64,000 nt of DNA from JANQOH01 sp965242575 (GTDB lineage Bacteria; Pseudomonadota; Alphaproteobacteria; UBA7887): the NCBI GenBank assembly GCA_965242575.1, contig OZ251461.1:806001-870000 (forward strand). The letters run 5' to 3'. How positions within the stretch are numbered: position 1 is the first letter of the stretch; every line of letters begins with the position of its first letter. A program made the position numbers and the translations under genes. Shown here in pieces: positions 17,471-26,973 of this stretch. The notes under the pieces are model-generated. The model had not been told where the DNA came from and searched no databases. It saw only the letters and a program-made list of their open reading frames with translations.

Positions 17471-17707
17471 ATGCTTCTGTCGGAGTTCTATGAACGCTAC
17501 AGCCGCGACCGGCGCCTGCCGCGTGGATTCTGGAGCGGCTTTCTTGACGGGTTCGGAGCGATGTTCAACATTGGGCCGAGGCCGTTCGATCCTCCGCGCT
17601 ATCCGCGGGACGCGCAGCGTCACGACTGGGTTCGTATCGGCGGCGACATGCGCGCGGCGATGAGGCGTATCGATGAAGAAATCGGAACCGGCGGCGGTCG
17701 ATCCTGA
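17471..17707 (+). CDS. Small protein of unknown function
   Basis: A 78-residue ORF, MLLSEFYERYSRDRRLPRGF and onward, rich in Arg, Asp and aromatic residues. I do not recognise it. Its end overlaps the start of the DUF2335 gene by 35 bases, which suggests a shared operon. GAGGAGG lies about 17 bases before the ATG, further than usual, so the start is uncertain. Confidence 0.5.
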   Translation: MLLSEFYERYSRDRRLPRGFWSGFLDGFGAMFNIGPRPFDPPRYPRDAQRHDWVRIGGDMRAAMRRIDEEIGTGGGRS

Positions 17708-18106
17708 CGATCCGAAGGCTGCGCTCGGCCTGCCGACGGAGATACTCGAATCGCTGCCGGAAGACGCCCGGATTTCCATAATTAAGGCTGCTTCGCTTTC
17801 CGGTCCTCTTCCTCCTCCCGTGATGTACGAGAGTTACGAAAAACCCTTCCCGGCAGCGCAAATCGGATCATGACGTTGGCGGAGGACGAACAACGGCATC
17901 GCGCCGAATGGGAAGACAGCGTCCTGGACGCCGTAAAAGGCGATACCAAACGGGGACAATACATCGGTGCGGCGTTGGCCATTGTCTGCGTGGGCGGGGC
18001 GATTTATCTTGCGTCGAACGGCGCGCAAATCGTCGCCGCGATCCTGGCGGGCGTAAGCGCGCTCGGCCTTGCCGGGCGCTTTCTGTTTCGCATGCCGGGA
18101 CGATGA
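17673..18106 (+). pseudogene. DUF2335 membrane protein, frameshifted
   Basis: Two overlapping frames together make one DUF2335 protein. The first (17673-17873) contains the family motif SGPLPPP followed by YEKP; the second (read from about 17848, ending 18106) continues with PGSANRIMTLAEDEQRHRAEW and two membrane helices (GAALAIVCVGGAIYLAS and IVAAILAGVSALGLAG). In intact members these parts are continuous as YE-x-xLPGSA-x-RI. One base is missing around 17837-17846, next to a run of five A. It may be a true pseudogene, a sequencing error or a slippage site; DUF2335 genes often sit in accessory DNA. Confidence 0.75.
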
Positions 18107-18141
18107 AACTTCGCAATCGATTCGTTGCAAAGGAAACTCCC

Positions 18142-19404
18142 ATGATCCGCATCTGCCCAAACCGCCGTCAATTCGCCCTCGGAGCCGCCGGCGCGGCGGC
18201 CGCCGCCGTGACCGGATTCCCCGCCATCGTCCGGGCGCAGGACGCGCCGATCAAGCTCGGCATGCCCACCATCCTGTCGGGCCGGGTCGCGCAGCTCGGC
18301 GTCTCGACGGTCAACGCGGCGCGGATGTCGATCGACGCGTTCAACGCCGCCGGCGGCCTCGACGGGCGCCCGGTGGAGCTGCTGCCGCGCGACAGCAAGG
18401 CCCGGCCCGACGAGGCGGCGCGCGTCGTCCGCGACCTGGTCAATAGCGAAGGAGTCGACGTCGTCTTCAACGCCGAGGCGTCCAGCGCCACCTTCGCCGT
18501 CCAGGAGGTCGTGCGCGAGACCGGAACGCTGTGCCTGCACATCGTCTCGGAGACCTCGTCGCTCACCGCCGACCCCGCGATCCGCAGCCCCAACGCGTTC
18601 CGCTTCGCCCGCCAGGGCATCCACGACGCGGTGGGGAGCGCGCGCTACGCGGCCGAAATCGTCGAACGCGACGGCCTCAGGCGCTGGATGTCGGTGTCGC
18701 CCGACTACGCCTACGGGCGCGACAACACCGAATTGTTCTTCCGCCTGCTGGACGACTTCTCCGGCGGGATCGAGGTCGCGGGCGCGGGATGGCCCAAATT
18801 GTTCCAGCCCGACTACACCGAGGTCATCGTCCAGATCCTCCGCAAGCGCCCGGACGCGGTCTATAGCGCGCTGTGGGGCGGCGACCTGGTGTCGTTCATC
18901 GACCAGGCGGCGATCTACGGCATGTTCGACGAGATCGCCTTCTTCACCATCAATCTCGCCGACTACACCACCATGAGCGCGCTGCGCGAACTCCCCGCCG
19001 GGCTTCATTCCGGAACCCGCTACATCGCCAGCTTCCCCGACACGGAGGCGAACCGCGCCTTCGACGAAGCCTACGCCGCGCGGTACGGCGACCATCCGAC
19101 CAACTGGTCGTGGGAGGCGAAGGCGGGGATCGACTTCCTGCTCGCCGCCATGGCCGAATCCGGCGCGCCCGGCGGCGCCCCGGTCGCGGAGGCGCTGCGC
19201 GGCATGAGCCTGCCGCAGCCGGTCGGCGTCGGCCCCGGCGGCGCCATGACCTTGCGCGCGGAGGACGGAACCGCGGTGGACTACGCCATCGGCTGGGGCG
19301 TGACCGTCCCCGAGCCGCCCTTCGTCACCGGCGTCCAGGCGGCGGACTGGGCCGACGTGCTGGCGCACGAGGCGGCGTGGAAGCGCGAGATGGGCTACGC
19401 CTGA
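18142..19404 (+). CDS. ABC transporter substrate-binding protein, branched-chain amino acid type
   Basis: A 420-residue periplasmic protein of the Peripla_BP_6 family. A Tat-like signal (RRQFALGAAGAAAAA) is followed by IKLGMPTILSGR, then the two-lobed fold with LVNSEGVDVVFNAEASS and DYAYGRDNTE. Ligands in this family are amino acids, amides or aromatic acids; the substrate cannot be read from sequence. There are no permease or ATPase genes beside it, so it is a solitary receptor. AAAGGAAA precedes the ATG. It converges on the SDR gene. Confidence 0.88.
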   Translation: MIRICPNRRQFALGAAGAAAAAVTGFPAIVRAQDAPIKLGMPTILSGRVAQLGVSTVNAARMSIDAFNAAGGLDGRPVELLPRDSKARPDEAARVVRDLVNSEGVDVVFNAEASSATFAVQEVVRETGTLCLHIVSETSSLTADPAIRSPNAFRFARQGIHDAVGSARYAAEIVERDGLRRWMSVSPDYAYGRDNTELFFRLLDDFSGGIEVAGAGWPKLFQPDYTEVIVQILRKRPDAVYSALWGGDLVSFIDQAAIYGMFDEIAFFTINLADYTTMSALRELPAGLHSGTRYIASFPDTEANRAFDEAYAARYGDHPTNWSWEAKAGIDFLLAAMAESGAPGGAPVAEALRGMSLPQPVGVGPGGAMTLRAEDGTAVDYAIGWGVTVPEPPFVTGVQAADWADVLAHEAAWKREMGYA

Positions 19405-19413
19405 CGGCGACGG

Positions 19414-20340
19414 TTACACCGGGTCCCAGTCGAAGACGTCGGCGCTGACCTCGAGCGGGTAGTAGGAGGCCGCAAGCGCCGGCGCGGCGTGCGCGGCGAT
19501 CGCCTCCGGCGTCCAGCCCTCGCCGCGTTGCACCGAGCGCAGCGGGCGCGGCTGGCTCATGAGGAAGATCTCGTTGTTGCGGACGGCGAATATCTGGCCG
19601 CTGACCTTCGCCTCGTCGGCCGCGTGGCTCACCAGATACACCGCCAGCGGCGCGATCTTGTCCGGCGTCATCCGCTTGAGGCGCTCGATTCGCTCCGCCC
19701 CGTCGGCGTCGGTTATGGGGATCGTCCCGATCATCCGGCTCCAGGCGAAGGGGGATATGACGTTCGAGCGGACGCCGAACCGCGCCATGTCGAGCGCGAT
19801 GGATTTCGACAGGCCGACAATTCCGAGTTTCGCCGCCGCGTAGTTCGCCTGCCCGACATTGCCGACCAGCCCCGAGGTCGAGGTCATGTGCACGAACGCG
19901 CCGGAGCCCTGCGCGCGGAACCGCGCCGCCGCCGCGCGGCTCACGTTGAACGCGCCCTTCAGATGCACGTCGATGACGGCGTCCCAGTCGTCGCCGGTCA
20001 TCTTGTGGAAGATGGCGTCGCGCAGAATTCCGGCGTTGTTGACCGCCGCGTCGAGTCGTCCGAATTCGGACTCCGCCCGCGCGACCATGGCTTCGGCGGC
20101 GGCGCGGTCGGTCACGCTGCCGAAATCGGCGACGGCGCGCCCGCCCGCGTCCTCAATCTCCCTGACGACCTCCAGCGCCGGGGCGTGGTCGGAGCCGCCG
20201 CCGCGGACGCCGCCGCCCGGGTCGTTGACCACGACGTTCGCGCCCGCGCGGGCCATCGCGAGCGCGAAGCCGCGCCCGATCCCGCGCCCGGCGCCCGTCA
20301 CCAGCACGGTCTTGCCGCGCGCCATGCCGTCCCCGGCCAT
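19414..20340 (-). CDS. Short-chain dehydrogenase/reductase, hydroxyacyl-CoA type
   Basis: A 308-residue SDR. The cofactor loop TGAGRGIGR is at residues 15-23, NNAG near 106, and the catalytic Ser/YxxxK in the STSGLVGNVGQANYAAAK region. The long C-terminal extension and the PGGGVRGGGSD loop resemble the peroxisomal multifunctional enzyme type 2 dehydrogenase domain, so a 3-hydroxyacyl-CoA substrate is likely but not proven. It is transcribed toward the binding-protein gene and is followed upstream by tRNA-Val. Confidence 0.88.
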   Translation of the reverse strand: MAGDGMARGKTVLVTGAGRGIGRGFALAMARAGANVVVNDPGGGVRGGGSDHAPALEVVREIEDAGGRAVADFGSVTDRAAAEAMVARAESEFGRLDAAVNNAGILRDAIFHKMTGDDWDAVIDVHLKGAFNVSRAAAARFRAQGSGAFVHMTSTSGLVGNVGQANYAAAKLGIVGLSKSIALDMARFGVRSNVISPFAWSRMIGTIPITDADGAERIERLKRMTPDKIAPLAVYLVSHAADEAKVSGQIFAVRNNEIFLMSQPRPLRSVQRGEGWTPEAIAAHAAPALAASYYPLEVSADVFDWDPV

Positions 20341-20377
20341 TCCCCGCCTCCCTTCACCGGCATGGTGGGCGCCGGCA

Positions 20378-20452
20378 TGGTGGGCGCGGCTGGGATCGAA
20401 CCAGCGACCCCCACGATGTCAACGTGGTGCTCTCCCGCTGAGCTACGCGCCC
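20378..20452 (-). tRNA. tRNA-Val (GAC)
   Basis: On the minus strand a full cloverleaf: acceptor GGGCGCG/CGCGCCC, D arm with AGCTCAGCGGGAGAGC, anticodon stem CCACG/CGTGG around loop TTGACAT (anticodon GAC), T arm GGTTCGATCC. CCA is encoded. A 13-base copy of the 3' end (GGCATGGTGGGCG) is repeated just outside. Confidence 0.95.
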
Positions 20453-20495
20453 GAGGCCGGCTGCACCCTATACCCCCGCCCGCCGCAGGGCAAGG

Positions 20496-20942
20496 TCAGA
20501 ACGGCTCGATTACCGCCAGCGCGACGACGGCGATCATGAGCGCGGTGGGGACCTCGTTGGCGACGCGGTAGAAGCGCGCCGAGCGCCGGTTCCGGTCCGC
20601 CGCGAAGTCGCGGCGCCAGCGGCCCATCGCGCCGTGCATCCCCGTCAGCGCCACGACCAGCGCCAGTTTGGCGGGGAGCCAGACCGTGTCGAGAAGCCCC
20701 GGATTCGCCCAAACCAGCGCCAAGCCGAACGCCCAGGACGCCAGCATCGCCGGAGTCATGATGGCGCGGTGAAGCCGCCGCTCCATCGTCTTGAAGACCT
20801 CGCTTCGGTCCGACCCCGGCGGCGCATCGCAGTGATAGACGAACAGGCGCGGCAGGTAGAGCAGGCCCGCCATCCACGCGATAACCGACACGATATGCGC
20901 CGTCTTGAGCAACGGGTAATAGAACGCCAGAAGTCCGCTCAC
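20496..20942 (-). CDS. hemJ: Protoporphyrinogen oxidase HemJ
   Basis: A 148-residue protein with four predicted membrane helices. It shows the HemJ marks: KTAHIVSVIAWMAGLLYLPRLFVYH with the heme-ligand His near residue 14, and LWLPAKL-like VWLPAKLALVVALTGMHG. HemJ oxidises protoporphyrinogen IX in bacteria lacking HemG or HemY. The GTG start overlaps the hemH stop by four bases, placing it third in hemE-hemH-hemJ. Such clustering fits alphaproteobacteria. Confidence 0.92.
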   Translation of the reverse strand: MSGLLAFYYPLLKTAHIVSVIAWMAGLLYLPRLFVYHCDAPPGSDRSEVFKTMERRLHRAIMTPAMLASWAFGLALVWANPGLLDTVWLPAKLALVVALTGMHGAMGRWRRDFAADRNRRSARFYRVANEVPTALMIAVVALAVIEPF

Positions 20943-21997
20943 GCCGTCGTCCCCCCGCCCGCCACCCGGCGCGGACAGGCCCGGAATCCGGCCGGGCAGG
21001 CCGCGCCGCCGCCGCCGCCGCATATCGTCTCCTCCGGCGCCGCCAGCGCCGCCCGGGCGAGGCCCTCCAGCGCGTCGAGGAAGCGGGAATGCGTCCCCAG
21101 CGCCGGAACCCGGACGTAGGCGGGAACGCCGAGCCGCTCGGCCATGTCGCGATACTCCATGTCGAGTTCGACCAGGGTTTCCGAATGCTCCGAGACGAAC
21201 GACACCGGGGCGACGACGACCGCCTTGCCGTCGGCCGCCGCCCGCGCCAGCTCGTCGTCGAGCGATGGCCCGATCCATTCCAGCGGCCCGACGCGGCTCT
21301 GGTAGCACACTTGCCAGTCCGCGTTCCGGTTCTCCAGGCGTCCGACGACGGCTTCGGCGCTCCGCTCCACCTGCCATCGGTACGGGTCGCCCCGCCGCGC
21401 GACCGTCCGCTTCGGCAGTCCATGCGCCGAGAACAGGATCCGCCAGGGCGTGTCCGCCGGCAATGCGCGCGCCGCTTCGGCAATGAGCGCCGCATGCGCG
21501 GCGGCGAACTCGGCGCGGTCCGGGTAGCAGCAGATCGCCGATGCCGGCGCGCGGACGCCCGCTTCCCGCGCCGCGCGCCGCCATTCCGCCAGCGAGGATC
21601 CCGTGGTCGCGGTGGAGTATTGCGGGTAGAGCGGCAGCAACGCCACGCGGTCCGGGTCGTGCGCGGCGACGGCGCGGGCGGCCTCAGCGATGAACGGCCG
21701 CCAGTAGCGCATGGCGACGAATACGCGCGCGCCGTCGAGATCGCGCAAGCGATCCTCCAGCGCGCCGGCCTGCTCCTCGGTCAGCCGCCGCAGCGGCGAG
21801 GCGCCGCCGATCCGGGCGTAGATCGCCTGCGCCGTCGGCGCGCGCCGCGCCGCGATCAACCGCGCCAGTCCCCAACGGATCGGCCCCGGCGCGGAGATAA
21901 TCGCCGGATCGCCGAACAGGTTGCGGAGGAACGGGCGCACCGCGGCGGGGCCGTCCGGCCCGCCCAGATTGAACAACACGACGGCCGGCCCGCTCAC
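20939..21997 (-). CDS. hemH: Ferrochelatase
   Basis: A 352-residue ferrochelatase, inserting Fe2+ into protoporphyrin IX. It has VVLFNLGGPDG at the start, LPLYPQYSTATTGSS, FSAHGLPKRTV with the metal-binding His, and PVSFVSEHSETLVELD with the catalytic His/Glu pair. The C-terminus has extra Cys residues (TICGGGGGAACPAGFRACP), which could bind an iron-sulfur cluster as in some ferrochelatases. GTG start, overlapping hemE by four bases. Confidence 0.95.
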   Translation of the reverse strand: MSGPAVVLFNLGGPDGPAAVRPFLRNLFGDPAIISAPGPIRWGLARLIAARRAPTAQAIYARIGGASPLRRLTEEQAGALEDRLRDLDGARVFVAMRYWRPFIAEAARAVAAHDPDRVALLPLYPQYSTATTGSSLAEWRRAAREAGVRAPASAICCYPDRAEFAAAHAALIAEAARALPADTPWRILFSAHGLPKRTVARRGDPYRWQVERSAEAVVGRLENRNADWQVCYQSRVGPLEWIGPSLDDELARAAADGKAVVVAPVSFVSEHSETLVELDMEYRDMAERLGVPAYVRVPALGTHSRFLDALEGLARAALAAPEETICGGGGGAACPAGFRACPRRVAGGGTTA

Positions 21998-23028
21998 GCG
22001 CGCGCCTGCCCGCGCAGCGCCGCCGCGAGCGCCGCAACGTGCTCCGGCGGCGTCTCCGGCAAGACGCCGTGGCCGAGATTGAATATCCACGGCCGCCCCG
22101 CGAAGACGCGGCGCAGCGCCGCAACAGCGTCGGTCATCGCCCGCCCGCCGACCGCGAGCAGCGCCGGGTCCAGGTTCCCCTGCAACGCGACGCCGGGGCC
22201 TACGGCGCGCGCCGCGAGCGCCGGCGGAGCCGACGTGTCGAGGCTCACCGCATCGACTCCGGCGCGCGCCGCATAGCCGCCGAGCGCCAGCCCCGCGCCG
22301 CGTGGGAAACCGACGATCCGCGCGCCCGGACACGCCCTCCGCACCGCCGCGGCGATGCGCGCCATCGGCGCGACGCACCAGCGCTCGAACGAATCCGGCG
22401 GCAGAACTCCCGCCCAGCTGTCGAAAACCTGCACGACGTCCGCGCCGGCGCGGATCTGCGCGACGAGATGGCGCGCCGCCGCTCCCTCGAGAATCTCCAT
22501 CAGGCGCGCAAACACCTCGGGCTCGGCGTGGACCCAGCGCCGGGCGCGGAGGAAATCGCGGCTTCCCCCGCCCTCGATCATGTAGGCCGCAAGGGTCCAC
22601 GGCGCGCCGGCGAAACCGATAAGCGCCGCGCCTGCCGGCAGTTCCGCGCGGACGCGCGCCAGCGCCTCGTACACCGGCGCGAGGCGCGGAACCGGATCGT
22701 CGATGCGCAGCCGCGGCAGGTCGGCGGGAGAAGTCAGCGCGTCGAGTTTTGGCCCTTCCCCGTCCACGAACGCCACCTCCATGCCGAGTGCGTGCGGGAC
22801 GACGAGGATGTCGGAGAACAGGATCGCCCCGTCCATGCCGAAGCGGCGGACCGGTTGCAGCGTCGCCTCCGCCGCCAGCGCCGGGTCGTAACAGAAGGAG
22901 AGGAAGTCCGCCGCGCGCGCGCGCAGCGCCCGGTATTCGGGCAGGTACCGCCCCGCTTGCCGCATCAACCAGAACGGCGGGCGGTCGAGCGCCTGTCCGT
23001 CCAGCGCCCGGAGCAGCGGCTTGGTCAC
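21994..23028 (-). CDS. hemE: Uroporphyrinogen decarboxylase
   Basis: A 344-residue HemE with the N-terminal signature RPPFWLMRQAGRYLPEYR, the substrate Asp in ILFSDILVVPHALG, PWTLAAYMIEG and the C-terminal FNLGHGVLPETPPE. It decarboxylates uroporphyrinogen III to coproporphyrinogen III. The GTG at 23028 (VTKPLLRAL) matches the usual start of the family; a TTG 24 bases upstream would add eight residues. First gene of the heme operon; rho, often adjacent in relatives, is absent. Confidence 0.95.
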   Translation of the reverse strand: MTKPLLRALDGQALDRPPFWLMRQAGRYLPEYRALRARAADFLSFCYDPALAAEATLQPVRRFGMDGAILFSDILVVPHALGMEVAFVDGEGPKLDALTSPADLPRLRIDDPVPRLAPVYEALARVRAELPAGAALIGFAGAPWTLAAYMIEGGGSRDFLRARRWVHAEPEVFARLMEILEGAAARHLVAQIRAGADVVQVFDSWAGVLPPDSFERWCVAPMARIAAAVRRACPGARIVGFPRGAGLALGGYAARAGVDAVSLDTSAPPALAARAVGPGVALQGNLDPALLAVGGRAMTDAVAALRRVFAGRPWIFNLGHGVLPETPPEHVAALAAALRGQARA

Positions 23029-23052
23029 GGTCTGGCCGCTGCGCGGACGCAA

Positions 23053-23354
23053 CGTATTCTTGACGTCCGGGATCTTAAGGGAAAAGCAATAGTCGTCGTT
23101 TCCGGTGGATTCCGGGAATTCCCGTTGCGCTCCGGTCGTTCACAGCCGGGCGCGGCGGATTCCGCGGCGTTCCGATGCGGTTGTCCGCTTCTCCACAAGG
23201 GGACGAAACGGCGGCCGACTCGCCGGCTTTCCACCGCCTCCGCCGCCGCGGGGCGAGAAGCCGGGTTGCTCAGCTGCGCGCGCCGCCTTGTCCACAGGGT
23301 GGCGCGCAGACGCGCCTTGCTTGGCGCGCGCGCGATGGCTAGGGTGGCCGCCGC
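23053..23354. other. Intergenic region between hemE and tRNA-Arg
   Basis: About 300 bases with no supportable gene. It should carry the hemE promoter on the minus strand and holds the tRNA-Arg promoter at its right end. Confidence 0.5.
23317..23345 (+). promoter_or_regulatory. promoter of tRNA-Arg
   Basis: TTGCTT, 17 bases, TAGGGT, ending nine bases before the mature tRNA 5' end. A GC-rich stretch between -10 and tRNA fits a stringently controlled tRNA promoter. Confidence 0.5.
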
Positions 23355-23431
<77 letters not shown>

Positions 23432-23438
23432 GCCGCGG

Positions 23439-25856
23439 TCAGGACCGCAGGACGGCCCCGGTCGCCTTTGCGACCCGGGCGACGATGGCGTCGACCGCGG
23501 CGCGGATTTCGGCGTCGGTCGGCGTCCGCTCCCTGGGCTGGATCGTGACCGAGACCGCCAGCGATTTCCGCCCCGCCTCCACGCCATCGCCCCGGTAGTC
23601 GTCGAACAGCGTGACCTCGGTCAGCGCATGCTTGCCGGGGAGCTTGCCGGAAAGGCCGCGGATCGCGCGCAGCAGGTCGTCGGCGGGCAGCGCCGCATCG
23701 ACGACGAAGGCGAAGTCGCGGCGGATGGGTTGCAGGTCGGATTCGGCGTCGCGGCTCCGCGCGCCGCCTCTCGACAGCGGGACGCGGTCGAGGACGATCT
23801 CGAACGCGGCGATCGGGTCGGCGAGGTCGAACGCGGCGGCGGCGCGCGGGTGGAGCATCCCGAACCATGCGAGCGCCGCCTTCGATCCCAGGCGCAGGCC
23901 GCCGGACTGTCCGGGATGGTACCAATCCGGCGCGTCCGCGGCGGTCCGAAGGTTGTTCGCCGGTCCGTCGAGCGCGGCGATGAGCGCCAGGGTGTCGGCC
24001 TTGGCGTCGAACGCGTCGACCGGGCGCGGTGCCTCCAGCCAGTGGCGCGGGCCGGTCGCGCCGACGCGGATCCCGGCGGCGGCGGCGAATTGCGCCTCCG
24101 GCGCGCGGCCGGAATAGATCGGGCCGACCTCGAACAGCGCGAAGTCCTCCTGTCCGCGCGCCCGGTTGCGCGCCGCCGCGGCGAGCAGGTTGGGAAGCAG
24201 GCTCGGCCGCATGTCGGACAGATGCGCGCCGATGGGGTTGGCGAGCCGCAGTTCCGGCGCGCCGCCGCCGAACGACCGCGCCCGGTCTCCGTCGAGGAAC
24301 GACCATGTGACGCATTCGAAAAATCCGCGCGCCGCCAGCGCCCGCCGCGCCCGCCGCTCGCGGCGTTGGCGCACGTCCAGCGCCGGCCGGGCGACGGCGC
24401 GCGGGCGCGGAGGCGTCACCGGCGGGATGGCGTCGTAGCCGGCGACGCGCAGCGCTTCCTCCACCAGGTCGGCTTCGCCGTCGATGTCATGGCGCCAGGA
24501 CGGGATGCGGCAGCGCGCCGCGCCGTCCTCCACCGCGCCGGGCGCGAAGCCGAGCGAGTCGAGAATGCGGAGCGACCTGTCCGCCGCGATCTCGAGGCCG
24601 CCGAGCGCATGGATCCTGTTCGGGCGGAAGGACACCTCCCGGTCGTCATGCGGCGCGGTGCCGGCGATGGAGAGATCGCTGGCTTCGCCGCCGCACAATT
24701 CGAGTATCAGCCGCGTCGCCCGCTCCGCGCCGTCGACGGTCCCGGCGCGGTCCACGCCGCGTTCGAAGCGGTAGCGCGCGTCCGACTCGATGCGCAGTTT
24801 GCGGCCCGTCGCGGCGGTGCGGACCGGATCGAACCACGCGGCCTCCAGGAACACGTTGCGGGTGTTCTCCGAACACGCCGTCGCCGCGCCGCCCACGATC
24901 CCGGCGATCGCCGCCGGCCCGGCGTCGTCGGCGATGACCGTCATGTCCGCGTCCAGCGCATAGGTTTTGCCGTCGAGCGCCGCGATGGTCTCTCCGTCGC
25001 GCGCGAGGCGGGCGCACAGCGTTGCGCCGGAGAGTGTGTCGGCGTCGAAGACGTGCAGCGGCCGCGCGCGCTCCAGCGTCACCAAATTGGTGATGTCGAC
25101 GAGCGCCGAGATCGGCCGCAGGCCCACTGCGCGCAGGCGGTTGCGCAACCAAGCCGGGCTCGGCCCGTCGCGAACCCCGGAGATACAGCGCCCGACGAAC
25201 AGCGGGCAGGCGCCGGCGGACTCGGGCGCGAAGTCGAGGCTCGCGCCGACCCGCCCCGCGCCGGCGCCGGGGACGGGCTCCACCGGCGGATCGAGGAAGC
25301 GGCCGACTCCGGCGGCGGCGAGGTCGCGGGCGAGGCCGAGGACTCCCAGGCAATCCCCCCGCTCCGGCGTGATCGCCGCGTCGATGACCGGATCGTCGAG
25401 GCCCGCAACCGCCGCGAAGGGCGCGCCCGCCGGGGAGTCGTCCGGGAGCTCGATAATTCCCTCATGCGAGTCCGACAGGCCCATCTCGCGTTCGGAGCAC
25501 AACATGCCGGCGCCCGTGACGCCGCGGATGGCGCGCTTCTCCAGCACCGCGCCGGTTCCGGGAATGCGCGCGCCGATGGGGGCGAACACGCCCTTCATTC
25601 CCGCGCGCGCGTTGGGCGCGCCGCATACGACGTCGAGGGTCTCCCGCCCGGTGTCGACGCGGCACACTTGCAGCCGGTCGGCGTTCGGGTGCGGCCGCGC
25701 CGCGACGACGCGGGCGACGACGAACGGCGCGAGCTCCGCCGCCCGGTCGGACACGGATTCGACCTCATGCCCCAGCATCGTCAGCCGGTCGGCGATTTCG
25801 TCCGCGCCGGCCTCGGTGTCGAGGAACTCCCGGAGCCAGCCGAGGGTGAACTTCAC
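23439..25856 (-). CDS. pheT: Phenylalanyl-tRNA synthetase beta subunit
   Basis: An 805-residue PheT. N-terminal tRNA-binding domain with ARPHPNADRLQVCRV, B3/4 editing region with AAITPERGDCLGVLGLARD and the RPISALVDITNLV strand, B5 region with CGG and LGFAP, catalytic-like core FALFEVGPIY, and the C-terminal anticodon-binding FDX domain (PIRRDFAFVVDA to SVTIQPRERTPTDAEI). Full length for the family. GTG start overlaps the pheS stop by four bases. Confidence 0.97.
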   Translation of the reverse strand: MKFTLGWLREFLDTEAGADEIADRLTMLGHEVESVSDRAAELAPFVVARVVAARPHPNADRLQVCRVDTGRETLDVVCGAPNARAGMKGVFAPIGARIPGTGAVLEKRAIRGVTGAGMLCSEREMGLSDSHEGIIELPDDSPAGAPFAAVAGLDDPVIDAAITPERGDCLGVLGLARDLAAAGVGRFLDPPVEPVPGAGAGRVGASLDFAPESAGACPLFVGRCISGVRDGPSPAWLRNRLRAVGLRPISALVDITNLVTLERARPLHVFDADTLSGATLCARLARDGETIAALDGKTYALDADMTVIADDAGPAAIAGIVGGAATACSENTRNVFLEAAWFDPVRTAATGRKLRIESDARYRFERGVDRAGTVDGAERATRLILELCGGEASDLSIAGTAPHDDREVSFRPNRIHALGGLEIAADRSLRILDSLGFAPGAVEDGAARCRIPSWRHDIDGEADLVEEALRVAGYDAIPPVTPPRPRAVARPALDVRQRRERRARRALAARGFFECVTWSFLDGDRARSFGGGAPELRLANPIGAHLSDMRPSLLPNLLAAAARNRARGQEDFALFEVGPIYSGRAPEAQFAAAAGIRVGATGPRHWLEAPRPVDAFDAKADTLALIAALDGPANNLRTAADAPDWYHPGQSGGLRLGSKAALAWFGMLHPRAAAAFDLADPIAAFEIVLDRVPLSRGGARSRDAESDLQPIRRDFAFVVDAALPADDLLRAIRGLSGKLPGKHALTEVTLFDDYRGDGVEAGRKSLAVSVTIQPRERTPTDAEIRAAVDAIVARVAKATGAVLRS

Positions 25857-26959
25857 CGCCCCAGGCCTTGGCCGAGGGTCGGCGCGTCGCCGGCGCGGAA
25901 GCCGTGGCGGCGCAGCCAGCGCAGGTCGCCGTCGAAGAAGGAGCGCAGGTCGCGCACGCCGTATTTCAGCATCGCCAGCCGGTCGATCCCCATGCCGAAG
26001 GCGAAGCCCTGGTGTTCGGCCGGGTCGAGGCCGCAATTCGCCAGCACGCGCGGATGGACCATGCCGCAGCCGAGGATCTCAAGCCAGTCGTCGCCCGGTC
26101 CGCCGGTGTGGCCGGCGCGGAACTCGCCCCCCTCGGTATTGCAGCCGATATCGACCTCCGCCGAGGGTTCGGTGAACGGGAAGTAGCTGGGACGGAACCG
26201 CAGCGGCGCATCGGCGACCTCGAAGAACGCCGCCGCGAAATCCATCAGGCAGCCCTTGAGATGGCCCATGTGGATATCGCGGTCCACCAGCAGCCCCTCG
26301 AGTTGGTGGAACATCGGCGTGTGGGTCATGTCGTGGTCGCGGCGGTAGGTGCGGCCCGGGACGACGATGCGGTGCGGCGGCGGCGCGCCGGTCATGCGGC
26401 GGATCTGCACCGGCGAGGTGTGGGTGCGGAGCAGCGCCCGGCTCCCGTCGCCGTCCTCGGCAAAATAGAACGTGTCGTGCATCTGCCGCGCCGGGTGTTC
26501 GGGCGGGATGTTGAGCGCCGTGAAATTGTGGAAGTCGTCCTCGATGTCCGGGCCCTCCGCAACCGTAAAGCCCATATCGGCGAAGATTTCCGTCAGTTCG
26601 TCCAGCGCCTGGCTCACCGGGTGGACCGCGCCGGCGGACTCCGGGCGCGCCGGCGCGGTCACGTCGACGGTCTCCGCTGCGAGGCGCGCCTCCAGCCGGG
26701 CCGCGTCGAGCGCCGCCTTGCGGGAGTCTATGGCGGCGGCGATCTCGTCCTTGAGGCGGTTCAGCGCCTGCCCGGCGGCGCGGCGTTCTCCGGGCGGCAT
26801 GTCGGCGAGGCCGCGCATCGCCGCCGCGACGCGCCCCTTGCGGCCGAGCGCGGCGACGCGGACGGCCTCGAGCGCGCCGGAGTCTCCGGCCTCGGCTATG
26901 GCGGCGAGGTATTCGCCGCGCAGCGCCTCGGCGCGCGCGGTCGGGTCGGCGTCGGGCAT
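25853..26959 (-). CDS. pheS: Phenylalanyl-tRNA synthetase alpha subunit
   Basis: A 368-residue PheS. A helical N-terminal arm precedes the class II core: motif 2 GRTYRRDHDMTHTPMFHQLEG, SYFPFTEPSAEVD, and motif 3 GFAFGMGIDRLAMLKYG. It charges tRNA-Phe together with PheT. The operon rpmI-rplT-pheS-pheT is the standard bacterial order. Confidence 0.97.
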   Translation of the reverse strand: MPDADPTARAEALRGEYLAAIAEAGDSGALEAVRVAALGRKGRVAAAMRGLADMPPGERRAAGQALNRLKDEIAAAIDSRKAALDAARLEARLAAETVDVTAPARPESAGAVHPVSQALDELTEIFADMGFTVAEGPDIEDDFHNFTALNIPPEHPARQMHDTFYFAEDGDGSRALLRTHTSPVQIRRMTGAPPPHRIVVPGRTYRRDHDMTHTPMFHQLEGLLVDRDIHMGHLKGCLMDFAAAFFEVADAPLRFRPSYFPFTEPSAEVDIGCNTEGGEFRAGHTGGPGDDWLEILGCGMVHPRVLANCGLDPAEHQGFAFGMGIDRLAMLKYGVRDLRSFFDGDLRWLRRHGFRAGDAPTLGQGLGR

Positions 26960-26973
26960 CGCGTCGCCGCGCG

